A stretch of 64,000 nt of DNA from Dinoroseobacter sp965279125 (GTDB lineage Bacteria > Pseudomonadota > Alphaproteobacteria > Rhodobacterales > Rhodobacteraceae). A program made the translations under genes and the position numbers. Under the pieces are notes generated by a model. The model was given only the letters and a program-made list of their open reading frames with translations, was not told the DNA's origin and did not search any database. The stretch lies in NCBI GenBank assembly GCA_965279125.1, contig CBDIHL010000037.1, positions 1-64,000 on the forward strand, in the 5' to 3' direction. Positions 26,669-34,334 of this stretch are shown in pieces (within the stretch, counting starts at the first letter, position 1; the number at the start of each line of letters is the position of its first letter).

Positions 26669-27379
26669 TTAGTAAACGTCCCCATCTTCTACGCGCTTGG
26701 AAAATTCAGTCTCACCGCCAGCGGCGAGGGTTTTGGCTTGGGCAACCCAGTTGTCGCGGGTCACGCGGCCTTTGAAGCCTTCGAGGTTCTGGTCAACCCA
26801 AGCAACCTCGTCGGCAGTCCAGTTGGCGATCTGGTCGAAGTGGTAGAAGCCGAGCGCGTTGCACATCTTCTCCATCTTCGGGCCGACGCCTTTGATCTGT
26901 TTCAAGTCGTCCGCTTTGCCACCGCGCGCTTCGGTCAGTGCCTCGGGACGGGTCCCGGCGCTTTCAGCCGGAGCGTCCTCGGCAACCGTCGCAGGCGCGA
27001 GCGGCGCTTTGGCGACCGGCGCTGCCGCAGGAGCGGCGGTTTTCGGCGCAGCGGCCTTGGCGGCAGGCGCGTTTTTCTTCGGCGCGGGCGCAGGCATCGA
27101 GCTTGGCGCAGGCTTCACGGCAGCCAGCGCGTCGCGCTTGGCTTGGGTTTCCGCCTCAAGCCGCGCGCGTGCTTGCGCTTGCGTCTCGCCGCCCGTCCCG
27201 CAGATCACCAGCAGCAAGAAAACCGATAGAACGGCCCAAATCACACCCGCCGCAAAGAGCGCTTGCAGGAACGTCCACGTTCCCAAGGCCAGCAAAGCCC
27301 ACATCGCGCCAAAGCCCGCGAGCGAGGCCACGCCCAAGCACACAATGCCGCAAAACATCTTATCCGAGATATTACCCAT
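26669..27379 (-). CDS. Membrane-anchored helix-hairpin-helix protein, paralogue of the NuoE tail
   Basis: 236 residues. Two N-terminal helices (FCGIVCLGVASLAGFGAMW and FAAGVIWAVLSVFLLLVIC) are followed by an Ala/Pro/Lys linker of about 90 residues. A C-terminal domain of about 90 residues contains DDLKQIKGVGPKMEKM, a helix-hairpin-helix, and NLEGFKGRVTRDNWVAQA. Hand alignment of that domain with the NuoE C-terminus gives about 72 of 94 identical residues, so one copy probably arose from the other. Role is unknown. Confidence 0.75.
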   Translation of the reverse strand: MGNISDKMFCGIVCLGVASLAGFGAMWALLALGTWTFLQALFAAGVIWAVLSVFLLLVICGTGGETQAQARARLEAETQAKRDALAAVKPAPSSMPAPAPKKNAPAAKAAAPKTAAPAAAPVAKAPLAPATVAEDAPAESAGTRPEALTEARGGKADDLKQIKGVGPKMEKMCNALGFYHFDQIANWTADEVAWVDQNLEGFKGRVTRDNWVAQAKTLAAGGETEFSKRVEDGDVY

Positions 27380-27405
27380 GTCGCATCTTCCCCTGTCAGA
27401 CCCAC

Positions 27406-28482
27406 TTACGTGTCGTATATATCGTCTTTCTTAGCGCGCTTGGAGAAGTCTGTCTCGCCCCCTGTTGCAAGGAGTTTGGCTTGTGCGACCCAGTCGTCAC
27501 GGCTGACCCGGCCTTTGAAGCCTTCGAGGTTGTCATCAACCCAAGCCACTTCGGCGGCTGTCCAGCCCGCGACTTGGTCAAAATGGTAGAAGCCAAGAGA
27601 GTTCAAGAGCGTCTCCATCTTCGGCCCGACACCCTTGATCAGCTTAAGATCATCCGCGCCCCCTTCGCGTGCTTCGGCGAGGGCTTCGGGGCGGGTTTGT
27701 TCGGTGGCTGTCTCTGGCTCGGCAGCTGCCACAGGGGTCGGCTTTTTGGCAGGGGCGGGACGCTCAAGCACCTCGCCATCGCGCCACGGCGTCAAGAGCG
27801 GTACCTCGGTTCCATCAATCCGCTTGATCGTATCGCCGATATCGCGGGCCAGCCCTGCGCTGGCATTGAGCGGATCGTCGGGCTTGGCCCAAGCCGTCAG
27901 GCTGGTCAGACCGCCCAGAGGCTCGGCGGCGTAGCGCCCATTTTGCGGACCCGGCTGCGGGACTTCACCCGCCGCCATCTTGTCGATGATCGCTGCGAAA
28001 TTCTCCGCCGTCAGATCCTCGTAATAATCCTTGCCGATCTGGGCCATCGGCGCGTTGGCGCAGGCACCGAGGCATTCGACCTCTTCCCATGAAAACTTGC
28101 CATCCCCAGACAGCATATGCGGTTTCGGCGCGATCTTTTCCTTGCACACCCCGATCAAGTCTTCCGCGCCGCAGATCATGCAGGACGTGGTGCCGCAGAC
28201 CTGAATATGCGCGACACTGCCCACCGGCGAGAGCTGGTACATGAAATAAAACGTCGCGACCTCAAGCCCGCGAATATGCGCAAGGCCGAGCATATCGCAA
28301 ACATGCTCGATAGCGGGACGGCTGAGCCAACCTTCCTGCTCCTGCGCGCGCCAGAGCAGGGGAATGATCGCGCTGGCCTGACGGCCCTCGGGATACTTGC
28401 TGATCTGCCCCTCGGCCCACGCGAGATTGTCGGGGGTAAAGGCAAAGCTGTCAGGCTGGTGTTGGGCAAGGCGGCGGAGCAT
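27406..28482 (-). CDS. nuoE: NADH-quinone oxidoreductase subunit E with fused helix-hairpin-helix tail
   Basis: 358 residues, against roughly 170-240 for ordinary NuoE. Residues 1-170 are the thioredoxin-like [2Fe-2S] subunit, with ligands in QVCGTTSCMICGAEDL and ECLGACANAPMAQIG (cluster N1a). A linker of about 100 residues leads to a C-terminal domain starting TRPEALAEAREGGADDLK with IKGVGPKMETL, the same domain as the adjacent membrane-anchored protein. Such tails occur in Rhodobacteraceae NuoE; their function is not established. Confidence 0.93.
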   Translation of the reverse strand: MLRRLAQHQPDSFAFTPDNLAWAEGQISKYPEGRQASAIIPLLWRAQEQEGWLSRPAIEHVCDMLGLAHIRGLEVATFYFMYQLSPVGSVAHIQVCGTTSCMICGAEDLIGVCKEKIAPKPHMLSGDGKFSWEEVECLGACANAPMAQIGKDYYEDLTAENFAAIIDKMAAGEVPQPGPQNGRYAAEPLGGLTSLTAWAKPDDPLNASAGLARDIGDTIKRIDGTEVPLLTPWRDGEVLERPAPAKKPTPVAAAEPETATEQTRPEALAEAREGGADDLKLIKGVGPKMETLLNSLGFYHFDQVAGWTAAEVAWVDDNLEGFKGRVSRDDWVAQAKLLATGGETDFSKRAKKDDIYDT

Positions 28483-28533
28483 ATCGGGGTCCTATCGGTC
28501 GGTCGTCGTTCGTGTGGCTGAGGTCAGCGCAAT

Positions 28534-28562
28534 GAGTATTTTAGGCAAGAAAAAGAGCAGGG
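28534..28562 (+). repeat. GAGTATTT intergenic element (variant a, plus orientation)
   Basis: GAGTATTTTAGGCAAGAAAA, continuing to 28562 with AGAGCAGG. It closely matches the element at 44447-44472 but is oriented against the operon, in the 97-base gap between nuoE and the atypical gene. Confidence 0.5.
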
Positions 28563-28579
28563 CGTCGGCGGTCTTCATG

Positions 28580-29242
28580 CTATCGCGGCCCCATAATATT
28601 CTTAAGCATCTCTGGAATTTGTCTTCCTAAGAAGATTAGACCATCTCGCTCATCCAGCTTTCCGAGAGCAAGGTGCTTAGCAATCTCGGCTCGCGCTCTT
28701 TCTCTATCAACGTTTGCTATCTCAGAGACTTCGTATTCCATCTCTCCTCGGGGTGTTCCGTTTACATTTTTTGAAACTAGTGCGAATATGGCACCTTCGA
28801 GGCCTATTGCTGCTTCGAACGGCTGCATTACACTTTGAATCAAAGCTCCCATTGAACGGTCCATCTGTTCGTCTCGGGTTCCTGGCAAATCAAATTCACA
28901 CTGATACTGGTCGTTCCCAAGGTTCTTGCAAACGCGTCTTCGACTCATTTCTATCAGCAGCTCGCGGAGCCGATCTTCTGTCAACTCATGTTGCGACAAA
29001 GGTGCGCCGGCGAAAGCGCTTGCTTCAACACGATATTTTTCTAGCAAACTATCAATCGAAAACACCTGATAGGGGTTCTTTGAGAAGACCCGGTGGAACA
29101 GAGCAATACGCCAAGTTGCTATAGCAACATCTTGACTGGCCTTCTTTCTATCCAAAACAAAAAGAATGAGCTGTATCGCAGCCACTACGATTGCGACGGC
29201 TTGTATGGCTTGAAAAAGTAACGACCAGCCCTCGATGCTCAC
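28580..29242 (-). CDS. Membrane-anchored protein of unknown function, atypical composition, inside the nuo operon
   Basis: 220 residues. A single N-terminal helix, AVAIVVAAIQLILFVL, precedes a soluble charged region. That region contains DRLRELLIEMSRRRVCKNLG and, near the C-terminus, SEIANVDRERARAEIAKHL, which resembles a winged-helix-like fold. The GTG start overlaps the nuoD stop (GTGA). Its base composition is clearly more AT-rich and its codon use unlike the flanking nuo genes, which suggests acquisition by transfer. No family recognised. Confidence 0.65.
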   Translation of the reverse strand: MSIEGWSLLFQAIQAVAIVVAAIQLILFVLDRKKASQDVAIATWRIALFHRVFSKNPYQVFSIDSLLEKYRVEASAFAGAPLSQHELTEDRLRELLIEMSRRRVCKNLGNDQYQCEFDLPGTRDEQMDRSMGALIQSVMQPFEAAIGLEGAIFALVSKNVNGTPRGEMEYEVSEIANVDRERARAEIAKHLALGKLDERDGLIFLGRQIPEMLKNIMGPR

Positions 29243-30456
29243 CGATCAATCTCCCCGAACACCACGTCCATCGTGCCGATGATCGCGGCCACGTCGGCCA
29301 GTTGGTGCTTGCTTGCGACATGGTCCATCGCCTGCAGGTGCAGGTAGCCCGGCGCGCGGATCTTGGCGCGGTAGGGGCGGTTGCTGCCATCGGCCACGAG
29401 ATACACACCGAACTCGCCCTTGGGCGCTTCAACAGCGGCATAAACCTCGCCCGCGGGCACGTGGAACCCTTCGGTGTAGAGCTTGAAGTGGTGGATCAGG
29501 CTCTCCATCGAGGTTTTCATGTCGCCCCGCTTCGGCGGCGTGATTTTCCCGCGCGCCATGATATCGCCCTGACCCTCGGGTGCGCGGAGCTTCTCGATGG
29601 CTTGTAGGATGATCTTCACGCTCTCGCGCATTTCCTGCATCCGGCAGAGGTAGCGGTCGTAGCAATCGCCGTTCTTGCCCACAGGGATCTGGAAATCGAA
29701 CTCGTTATAGCACTCGTAAGGCTGGGCGCGGCGCAAATCCCATGCCATGCCGGAGCCACGCACCATCACGCCGGAGAAGCCCCAATCGAGCGCTTCTTGC
29801 TCGGTGATCACACCGATATCGCAGTTGCGCTGCTTGAAGATGCGGTTCTCCGTCAGCAGCCCGTCGATATCGTCGAGCACCAGCAGGAACGGATCGCACC
29901 ATGCCTCGATATCATCCAGCAGCGCGGGCGGCAGGTCTTGGTGAACGCCGCCGGGCCTGAAATAGGCGGCGTGCAGGCGGGCCCCACATGCGCGCTCGTA
30001 GAAGATCATCAGCTTCTCGCGTTCCTCAAAGCCCCAGAGCGGCGGCGTCAGCGCGCCCACATCCATGGCCTGCGTCGTGACGTTCAGCAGATGGTTCAAC
30101 ACGCGGCCGATCTCGGAGTAAAGCACGCGGATCAGCGACGCCCGGCGCGGCACCTCGACCCCGGTGAGCTTCTCGATGGCCAAGCACCAAGCGTGTTCCT
30201 GGTTCATCGGCGCGACGTAATCGAGGCGGTCGAAATAGGGCAGGTTTTGCAGATAGGTGCGCGTTTCCATCAGCTTCTCGGTGCCGCGGTGCAGCAGGCC
30301 GATATGCGGATCACACCGCTCGACGATCTCGCCGTCCAGCTCCAGCACCAAGCGCAGAACCCCGTGCGCCGCAGGGTGCTGCGGGCCGAAATTGATGTTG
30401 AAATTGCGGATCTTCTGTTCGCCCGTAAGCGCGTCGTTGAAGCCAGTTCCGTCCAT
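29239..30456 (-). CDS. nuoD: NADH-quinone oxidoreductase subunit D (49 kDa)
   Basis: 405 residues. NFGPQHPAAHGVLRLVLEL, then HIGLLHRGTEKLMETR and DYVAPMNQEHAWCLAIEKL are hallmarks; the C-terminus TMDVVFGEIDR is canonical. It forms part of the quinone site with NuoB. The ATG at 30456 (MDGTGFNDA) is chosen because the longer frame overlaps the sulfotransferase gene. Confidence 0.97.
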   Translation of the reverse strand: MDGTGFNDALTGEQKIRNFNINFGPQHPAAHGVLRLVLELDGEIVERCDPHIGLLHRGTEKLMETRTYLQNLPYFDRLDYVAPMNQEHAWCLAIEKLTGVEVPRRASLIRVLYSEIGRVLNHLLNVTTQAMDVGALTPPLWGFEEREKLMIFYERACGARLHAAYFRPGGVHQDLPPALLDDIEAWCDPFLLVLDDIDGLLTENRIFKQRNCDIGVITEQEALDWGFSGVMVRGSGMAWDLRRAQPYECYNEFDFQIPVGKNGDCYDRYLCRMQEMRESVKIILQAIEKLRAPEGQGDIMARGKITPPKRGDMKTSMESLIHHFKLYTEGFHVPAGEVYAAVEAPKGEFGVYLVADGSNRPYRAKIRAPGYLHLQAMDHVASKHQLADVAAIIGTMDVVFGEIDR

Positions 30457-30470
30457 GATCCTGTCCGTCC

Positions 30471-31340
30471 TTAAGCCGGGGACCAACGCTCGGGCATATG
30501 CCCGAACATGGTCTGAACAAAGTCGTATTGTGGGGCCAGACGCTCGGCGGCAATCGCGCGGCGGTTGGCGTCCATCTTGATCGGGGCACTGGCATGGACG
30601 CGGCGCTCCAAAGGGGCCTCCATCGCGTCAATGCCAATGAAATTGCACAAGCGATCCACCGTGTCTTTCTGAAACAGCGTCTCGTAAAAGCCGATGAAGC
30701 GGTCTTTCTCAGGCACCGCAGCGGTCAACCGCGACAAGGGCCCGGCATAATCGCAGCGCGCCCCCAGCGCTTCCTCGTCACCCTTCAACCAGCGGTCGAA
30801 AATCCAGTTGGCCCGGTCCGCGACATCCTTGTCGCTGCCCCCACCCCATCCGGCCATCATCCGAATGTTAGACCACAGGCGCGAAATCGGATCGCGCAGC
30901 AGATACACAAACTTCGTCACCGGGTTCATCCGGTGCATCATGCGCATCCGCTCTTCGCTCAGCAGCGCATAGGCCGGCGTGATATCACCCACAACCTCCT
31001 TGCCCGCGCGCCCGCGTTTGAGGAACGACATATAGGCACCGGGCGCTTCCTTCTCGCGCGCAATCACGCCGAGCCAGCGGTCAATTTCCTCGACCTCAAA
31101 GCGCAACCGCTTGCGCGTTTCCGCATCTGGCCCGTCCTTCATCTTCGCCCGCAGACCCATGCGCTTTTCGCACAACTGGTCGAGCTGCCACATCAGGTTC
31201 TTCTCATCGAGCGTGTCGAAATAATGCAGCTCCTTGTGGACCCACAGATGCACCTCCGGGTGGCGTTCCAGAAAGAACTGGAGCCATGAGGTGCCCGCCT
31301 TCGTCGCACCGATCCCGAAAAGGAGAGTGACATCCGCCAT
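30471..31340 (-). CDS. Sulfotransferase-family protein
   Basis: 289 residues. The 5'-phosphosulfate loop is GIGATKAGTSWLQFFLERHP near the N-terminus, and the 3'-phosphate motif is TKFVYLLRDPISRLWSNIRM. This is the PAPS-dependent sulfotransferase fold (Sulfotransfer_1/3 type). It would transfer sulfate from PAPS to an unknown acceptor. It lies between nuoC and nuoD with 6- and 14-base gaps, so it is transcribed with complex I, an unexpected partner. Its base composition resembles the neighbours. Confidence 0.85.
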   Translation of the reverse strand: MADVTLLFGIGATKAGTSWLQFFLERHPEVHLWVHKELHYFDTLDEKNLMWQLDQLCEKRMGLRAKMKDGPDAETRKRLRFEVEEIDRWLGVIAREKEAPGAYMSFLKRGRAGKEVVGDITPAYALLSEERMRMMHRMNPVTKFVYLLRDPISRLWSNIRMMAGWGGGSDKDVADRANWIFDRWLKGDEEALGARCDYAGPLSRLTAAVPEKDRFIGFYETLFQKDTVDRLCNFIGIDAMEAPLERRVHASAPIKMDANRRAIAAERLAPQYDFVQTMFGHMPERWSPA

Positions 31341-31346
31341 CCGACC

Positions 31347-31982
31347 CTACTTCGCCTCGGCTTTGTCAGCGGCTTTGTCGTCACCCGGCAGGATGTAATC
31401 CGCACCCTCCCAAGGCGACATGAAATCAAACTGACGGTATTCTTGCACAAGGCTCACCGGCTCATAGACCACGCGCTTTTGCGCCTCGTCATAGCGCACT
31501 TCGGTATAGCCCGTGGTCGGGAAGTCTTTGCGCAGCGGGTGCCCGCGAAAGCCGTAATCAGTCAGGATGCGGCGCAGGTCCGGGTGGCCCGAAAAGAGGA
31601 TGCCGAACATGTCGAATACCTCCCGCTCGAACCAGTTGGCGCTTGGATGGACCCCAATGATCGAGGGCAGCACTTCCGTCTCGCGCAAGGCCACTTTCAG
31701 GCGAATGCGTTGGTTCTGATACATCGACAGGAAATGGTATACGACGTCAAAGCGCTGCTCGCGCTCGGGGTAATCCACCGCCGTGATATCGACGAGCGAC
31801 GAGAACTTGCAGACCTGATCGCCTTTCAGGAACTCCACCATATCCACGATGCGATTGGCTGGCACATGCACGGTCAACTCGCCATTGGCGATCTCGTGAC
31901 GGATCACATCATCGGCGCGGCGCAGCTCGATATGCGCGGCCAACTCTTCCAGCGCGGAGGTATCCTCTGTCGCAGTACTCAT
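31347..31982 (-). CDS. nuoC: NADH-quinone oxidoreductase subunit C (30 kDa)
   Basis: 211 residues. The signature is EREVFDMFGILFSGHPDLRR with TDYGFRGHPLRKDFP; the C-terminus is a charged DDKAADKAEAK tail. It belongs to the peripheral arm beside NuoD. GAGAGGG precedes the ATG. It stands 20 bases after nuoB. Confidence 0.97.
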   Translation of the reverse strand: MSTATEDTSALEELAAHIELRRADDVIRHEIANGELTVHVPANRIVDMVEFLKGDQVCKFSSLVDITAVDYPEREQRFDVVYHFLSMYQNQRIRLKVALRETEVLPSIIGVHPSANWFEREVFDMFGILFSGHPDLRRILTDYGFRGHPLRKDFPTTGYTEVRYDEAQKRVVYEPVSLVQEYRQFDFMSPWEGADYILPGDDKAADKAEAK

Positions 31983-32002
31983 CGAAAACCCTCTCTAACG
32001 CC

Positions 32003-32536
32003 CTAGCGAATAATCGTGCCAGTGCGGCGCATTTTGCGTTGCAGCTGGAGGATGCCGTACAGCAATGCCTCAGCCGTGGGCGGGCATCCGGGTACATAGA
32101 TATCGACCGGCACAATGCGGTCGCAGCCGCGCACGACGGAATAGCTGTAGTGGTAATAGCCGCCGCCATTGGCACACGATCCCATGGAGATCACGTAGCG
32201 CGGCTCCGGCATCTGGTCGTAGACCTTGCGAAGCGCCGGGGCCATCTTGTTGGTCAGCGTACCCGCAACAATCATCACGTCCGACTGACGCGGGGAGGCG
32301 CGCGGCGCGATCCCGAACCGCTCGGCGTCGTAGCGCGGCATCGAGGTATGCATCATCTCGACCGCACAACAGGCCAGCCCGAAGGTCATCCAGTGCAGCG
32401 AGCCCGTGCGTGCCCAGTTGATCAGATCCGAGGTGGACGAGACGATGAAGCCCTTGTCCTGCAACTCGGCATTCAGCGCTTGCGTGGCCACTTCGCGGTC
32501 GCCGCCCGCGGTGTTGGCACCGGTCATCACTCCCAT
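32003..32536 (-). CDS. nuoB: NADH-quinone oxidoreductase subunit B (cluster N2)
   Basis: 177 residues. N2 ligands are in GLACCAVEMMHTSMPRYDAE, VISMGSCANGGGYYHYSYS and VPGCPPTAEALLYG. Two ATGs compete. MGVMTGAN at 32536 has GGGAG seven bases upstream and is chosen; the second, at 32527, overlaps the nuoA stop by one base. Confidence 0.96.
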   Translation of the reverse strand: MGVMTGANTAGGDREVATQALNAELQDKGFIVSSTSDLINWARTGSLHWMTFGLACCAVEMMHTSMPRYDAERFGIAPRASPRQSDVMIVAGTLTNKMAPALRKVYDQMPEPRYVISMGSCANGGGYYHYSYSVVRGCDRIVPVDIYVPGCPPTAEALLYGILQLQRKMRRTGTIIR

Positions 32537-32892
32537 TCGAGCGCTCCCTTTTTCCATTCGTAAGCAAACCCGATGGTCAGCACGCCGAGGAACACCATCA
32601 TCGACCAGAAGGCGACATCCGTGAGATCCTTGAAGGCCACAGCCCAGGGGAACAGGAACGCGATTTCCAGATCAAAGATGATGAACAGGATCGAGACCAG
32701 ATAGAAGCGCACGTCGAACTTCATGCGTGCGTCGTCAAAGGCGTTAAACCCGCACTCATAGGCCGAGACCTTTTCGGGGTCCGGGTTGCGCACGGCCAGC
32801 ACGGCCGCAGCCAGCAGGAAAACAAGGCCCAAGCCAATGGCGACGGCCAAAAAGACCACAATCGGCAAGTATTCTCTGAGCAGATCGTCCAC
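32527..32892 (-). CDS. nuoA: NADH-quinone oxidoreductase subunit A
   Basis: 121 residues with three helices. PEKVSAYECGFNAFDDARMK and FDVRFYLVSILFIIFDLEIA are the family signatures. The start is GTG at 32892 (VDDLLREYLPIVVF), with AAGGAG six bases upstream. The longer frame adds 62 residues without homology and is rejected. It is the first gene of the complex I operon. Confidence 0.95.
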   Translation of the reverse strand: MDDLLREYLPIVVFLAVAIGLGLVFLLAAAVLAVRNPDPEKVSAYECGFNAFDDARMKFDVRFYLVSILFIIFDLEIAFLFPWAVAFKDLTDVAFWSMMVFLGVLTIGFAYEWKKGALEWE

Positions 32893-32956
32893 GCGTGGCT
32901 CCTTCTCGCTGCACGTGTTGTCACACCAAGGCATCCCTCGGGCGACGGTTACGAGC

Positions 32957-32985
32957 GGTCTACATTTGCATACCCGGACGGTCAA
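32957..32985 (-). promoter_or_regulatory. Possible nuo promoter
   Basis: On the minus strand TTGACC, a 17-base spacer and TAGACC lie about 65 bases before the nuoA GTG. The -35 is good and the -10 weak. This is a by-eye suggestion. Confidence 0.3.
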
Positions 32986-33026
32986 CGCGTCGCTCTGCGG
33001 CAAAACGTGATGTCGGGGCGTTGGCA

Positions 33027-33255
33027 TCACTCTAACGCAAGGGGCGCGCGCCGAAAGTGGCGGCGTGTCGCAGGGCATAGATCAGGGCCAACACCCTCCA
33101 CGCAAGCCGCCCCGGACAGCACTGCATCAAAGCCAACCGCCAACGCCACGCGCCAGATCGCGACGTGATAGCCAAGGTTCTCAGGCAAGCCTGCGCGCAA
33201 TCCGAACAATGCACCGAGGGCCGCAAAGAACACGTTGCCGTTTCCCCCCGGAGCT
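33027..33255 (-). pseudogene. Possible remnant of a LysE-type exporter gene
   Basis: Within the 490-base gap between nuoA and the plus-strand gene at 33386. One frame reads APGGNGNVFFAALGALFGLR and AGLPENLGYHVAIWRVALA. This resembles the N-terminal PGPN-F-A--G---G-RAGLP pattern of LysE/RhtB exporters. A neighbouring frame continues VLALIYALRHAATFGARPL. There is no start codon or C-terminal half. I judge it a decayed fragment, but the match is by eye and short. Confidence 0.35.
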
Positions 33256-33385
33256 ATCTAAAAATGCCACATAGACTTTAAGGAGATCAGGGTTGCGACA
33301 AAGTTCTATCATGAATTCTCTAATGGGCCGATGGACGCGGTCCACCGGTGTTTTGGCCTTGTCACTAGCCGTCTAGGCCTTTGGC

Positions 33386-33892
33386 ATGGCCTCTGCCGTC
33401 CACGCGCGCGATGATGGTCAGACCCAGAAACTTAGGGATATGGGGTGGGAGCTGCCGCTAGGCGTTAACTTCAACTCGCCAGATCAACGCCTGATCGACG
33501 CGCTTGCCGCACTTGACGGTGAAGGCAGGCTAGAGGTCTTTTCCTCGACAACTTTAGCCAACACGGATGTGATTATCTTCATCATACGCAGCATGGACGA
33601 GCTTGTCGCGGACAAGCCTCAAGGCCTTTTGAAGCTGTTCGTCGACGCTATTGTTGCGCGCGGATACTCCAACGATGTCCCGGTTCAAGCCAATGCTGTG
33701 CGCGACGCAAATGGCAGAACGGTCGGGAGCATTTTTTATGCGTTAGATCACGCACCCGCAGATGTCGATTGCCTGTCTTTGACTGTCGTTTATATCCTCG
33801 ACCTCTGGACCGACATTGGCTTTGTTCAGGAGCTTGGGGGCGAGGCGAGCTTTGTCGCGTTGCAAAGTGCTGCTTGCTTAACGGAGGATTGA
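33386..33892 (+). CDS. Unknown protein; upstream in-frame signal peptide interrupted by TAG
   Basis: 168 residues from the ATG at 33386. No family recognised; the protein is acidic, with VDAIVARGYSNDVPVQANA and YALDHAPADVDCLSL. The same frame is open from an ATG at 33311 except for a TAG at 33374-33376. Read through, it gives MNSLMGRWTRSTGVLALSLA, then V-stop-AFGMASAVHA and RDD, a complete Sec-type signal with an A-H-A cleavage site. The true gene therefore probably starts at 33311 and carries a nonsense change or a base-call error. Confidence 0.55.
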   Translation: MASAVHARDDGQTQKLRDMGWELPLGVNFNSPDQRLIDALAALDGEGRLEVFSSTTLANTDVIIFIIRSMDELVADKPQGLLKLFVDAIVARGYSNDVPVQANAVRDANGRTVGSIFYALDHAPADVDCLSLTVVYILDLWTDIGFVQELGGEASFVALQSAACLTED

Positions 33893-33928
33893 GGGGCCAA
33901 AGAGGCCAGAAACCTGCGCAAGTCGCGC

Positions 33929-33952
33929 TTCAGGGTTCTCTAAATACTCAAA
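33929..33952 (-). repeat. GAGTATTT element (variant b) at the end of the liu operon
   Basis: Directly after the stop of the membrane gene (33954). It shares 22 of 24 bases with the copy at 40483-40506; on the minus strand both read TTTGAGTATTTrGAG followed by A-(A/C)-CCCTGAA-type sequence. Confidence 0.6.
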
Positions 33953-33953
33953 C

Positions 33954-34334
33954 TCAGACCAACGCCACCACCACCGACGCCCCCAGCATCGCCAGCGTCA
34001 CCGGCAACCATAAGCGTCGCTCCGCCGCATTCGGCGTGACCAAATTGCCGAAGCTGGAGATCACCATCACCCCCACCGCCGTCCAGACGGTCCAGCCCGG
34101 CAAACCCAGCGCCAGCACACCGCCCGCGTCCAGCACCGCCCCTGCGAGCGCCATCAAGATCAAGGCCTGCAAAGACGCGCCAACCCGCACCGAGATCGGC
34201 ACAGCACCGGGATACTGCCCGCCCAAGGTCAAATGCCCCAGACGCGCGCCCATGCTCAGCGCCATCTGAAAGCCGACCATGAAAATCGACAATACACCGT
34301 AAAGCACCGCAAAATGCCAAACATAGGCGCTCAT
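33954..34334 (-). CDS. Four-helix membrane protein, unknown
   Basis: 126 residues with about four helices: FAVLYGVLSIFMVGFQMAL, LQALILMALAGAVLDAGG, TVWTAVGVMVISSFGNLV and PVTLAMLGASVVVAL. The ATG at 34334 overlaps the enoyl-CoA hydratase stop (TGATG), making it the last gene of the leucine-degradation operon. No function can be assigned. Confidence 0.65.
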   Translation of the reverse strand: MSAYVWHFAVLYGVLSIFMVGFQMALSMGARLGHLTLGGQYPGAVPISVRVGASLQALILMALAGAVLDAGGVLALGLPGWTVWTAVGVMVISSFGNLVTPNAAERRLWLPVTLAMLGASVVVALV

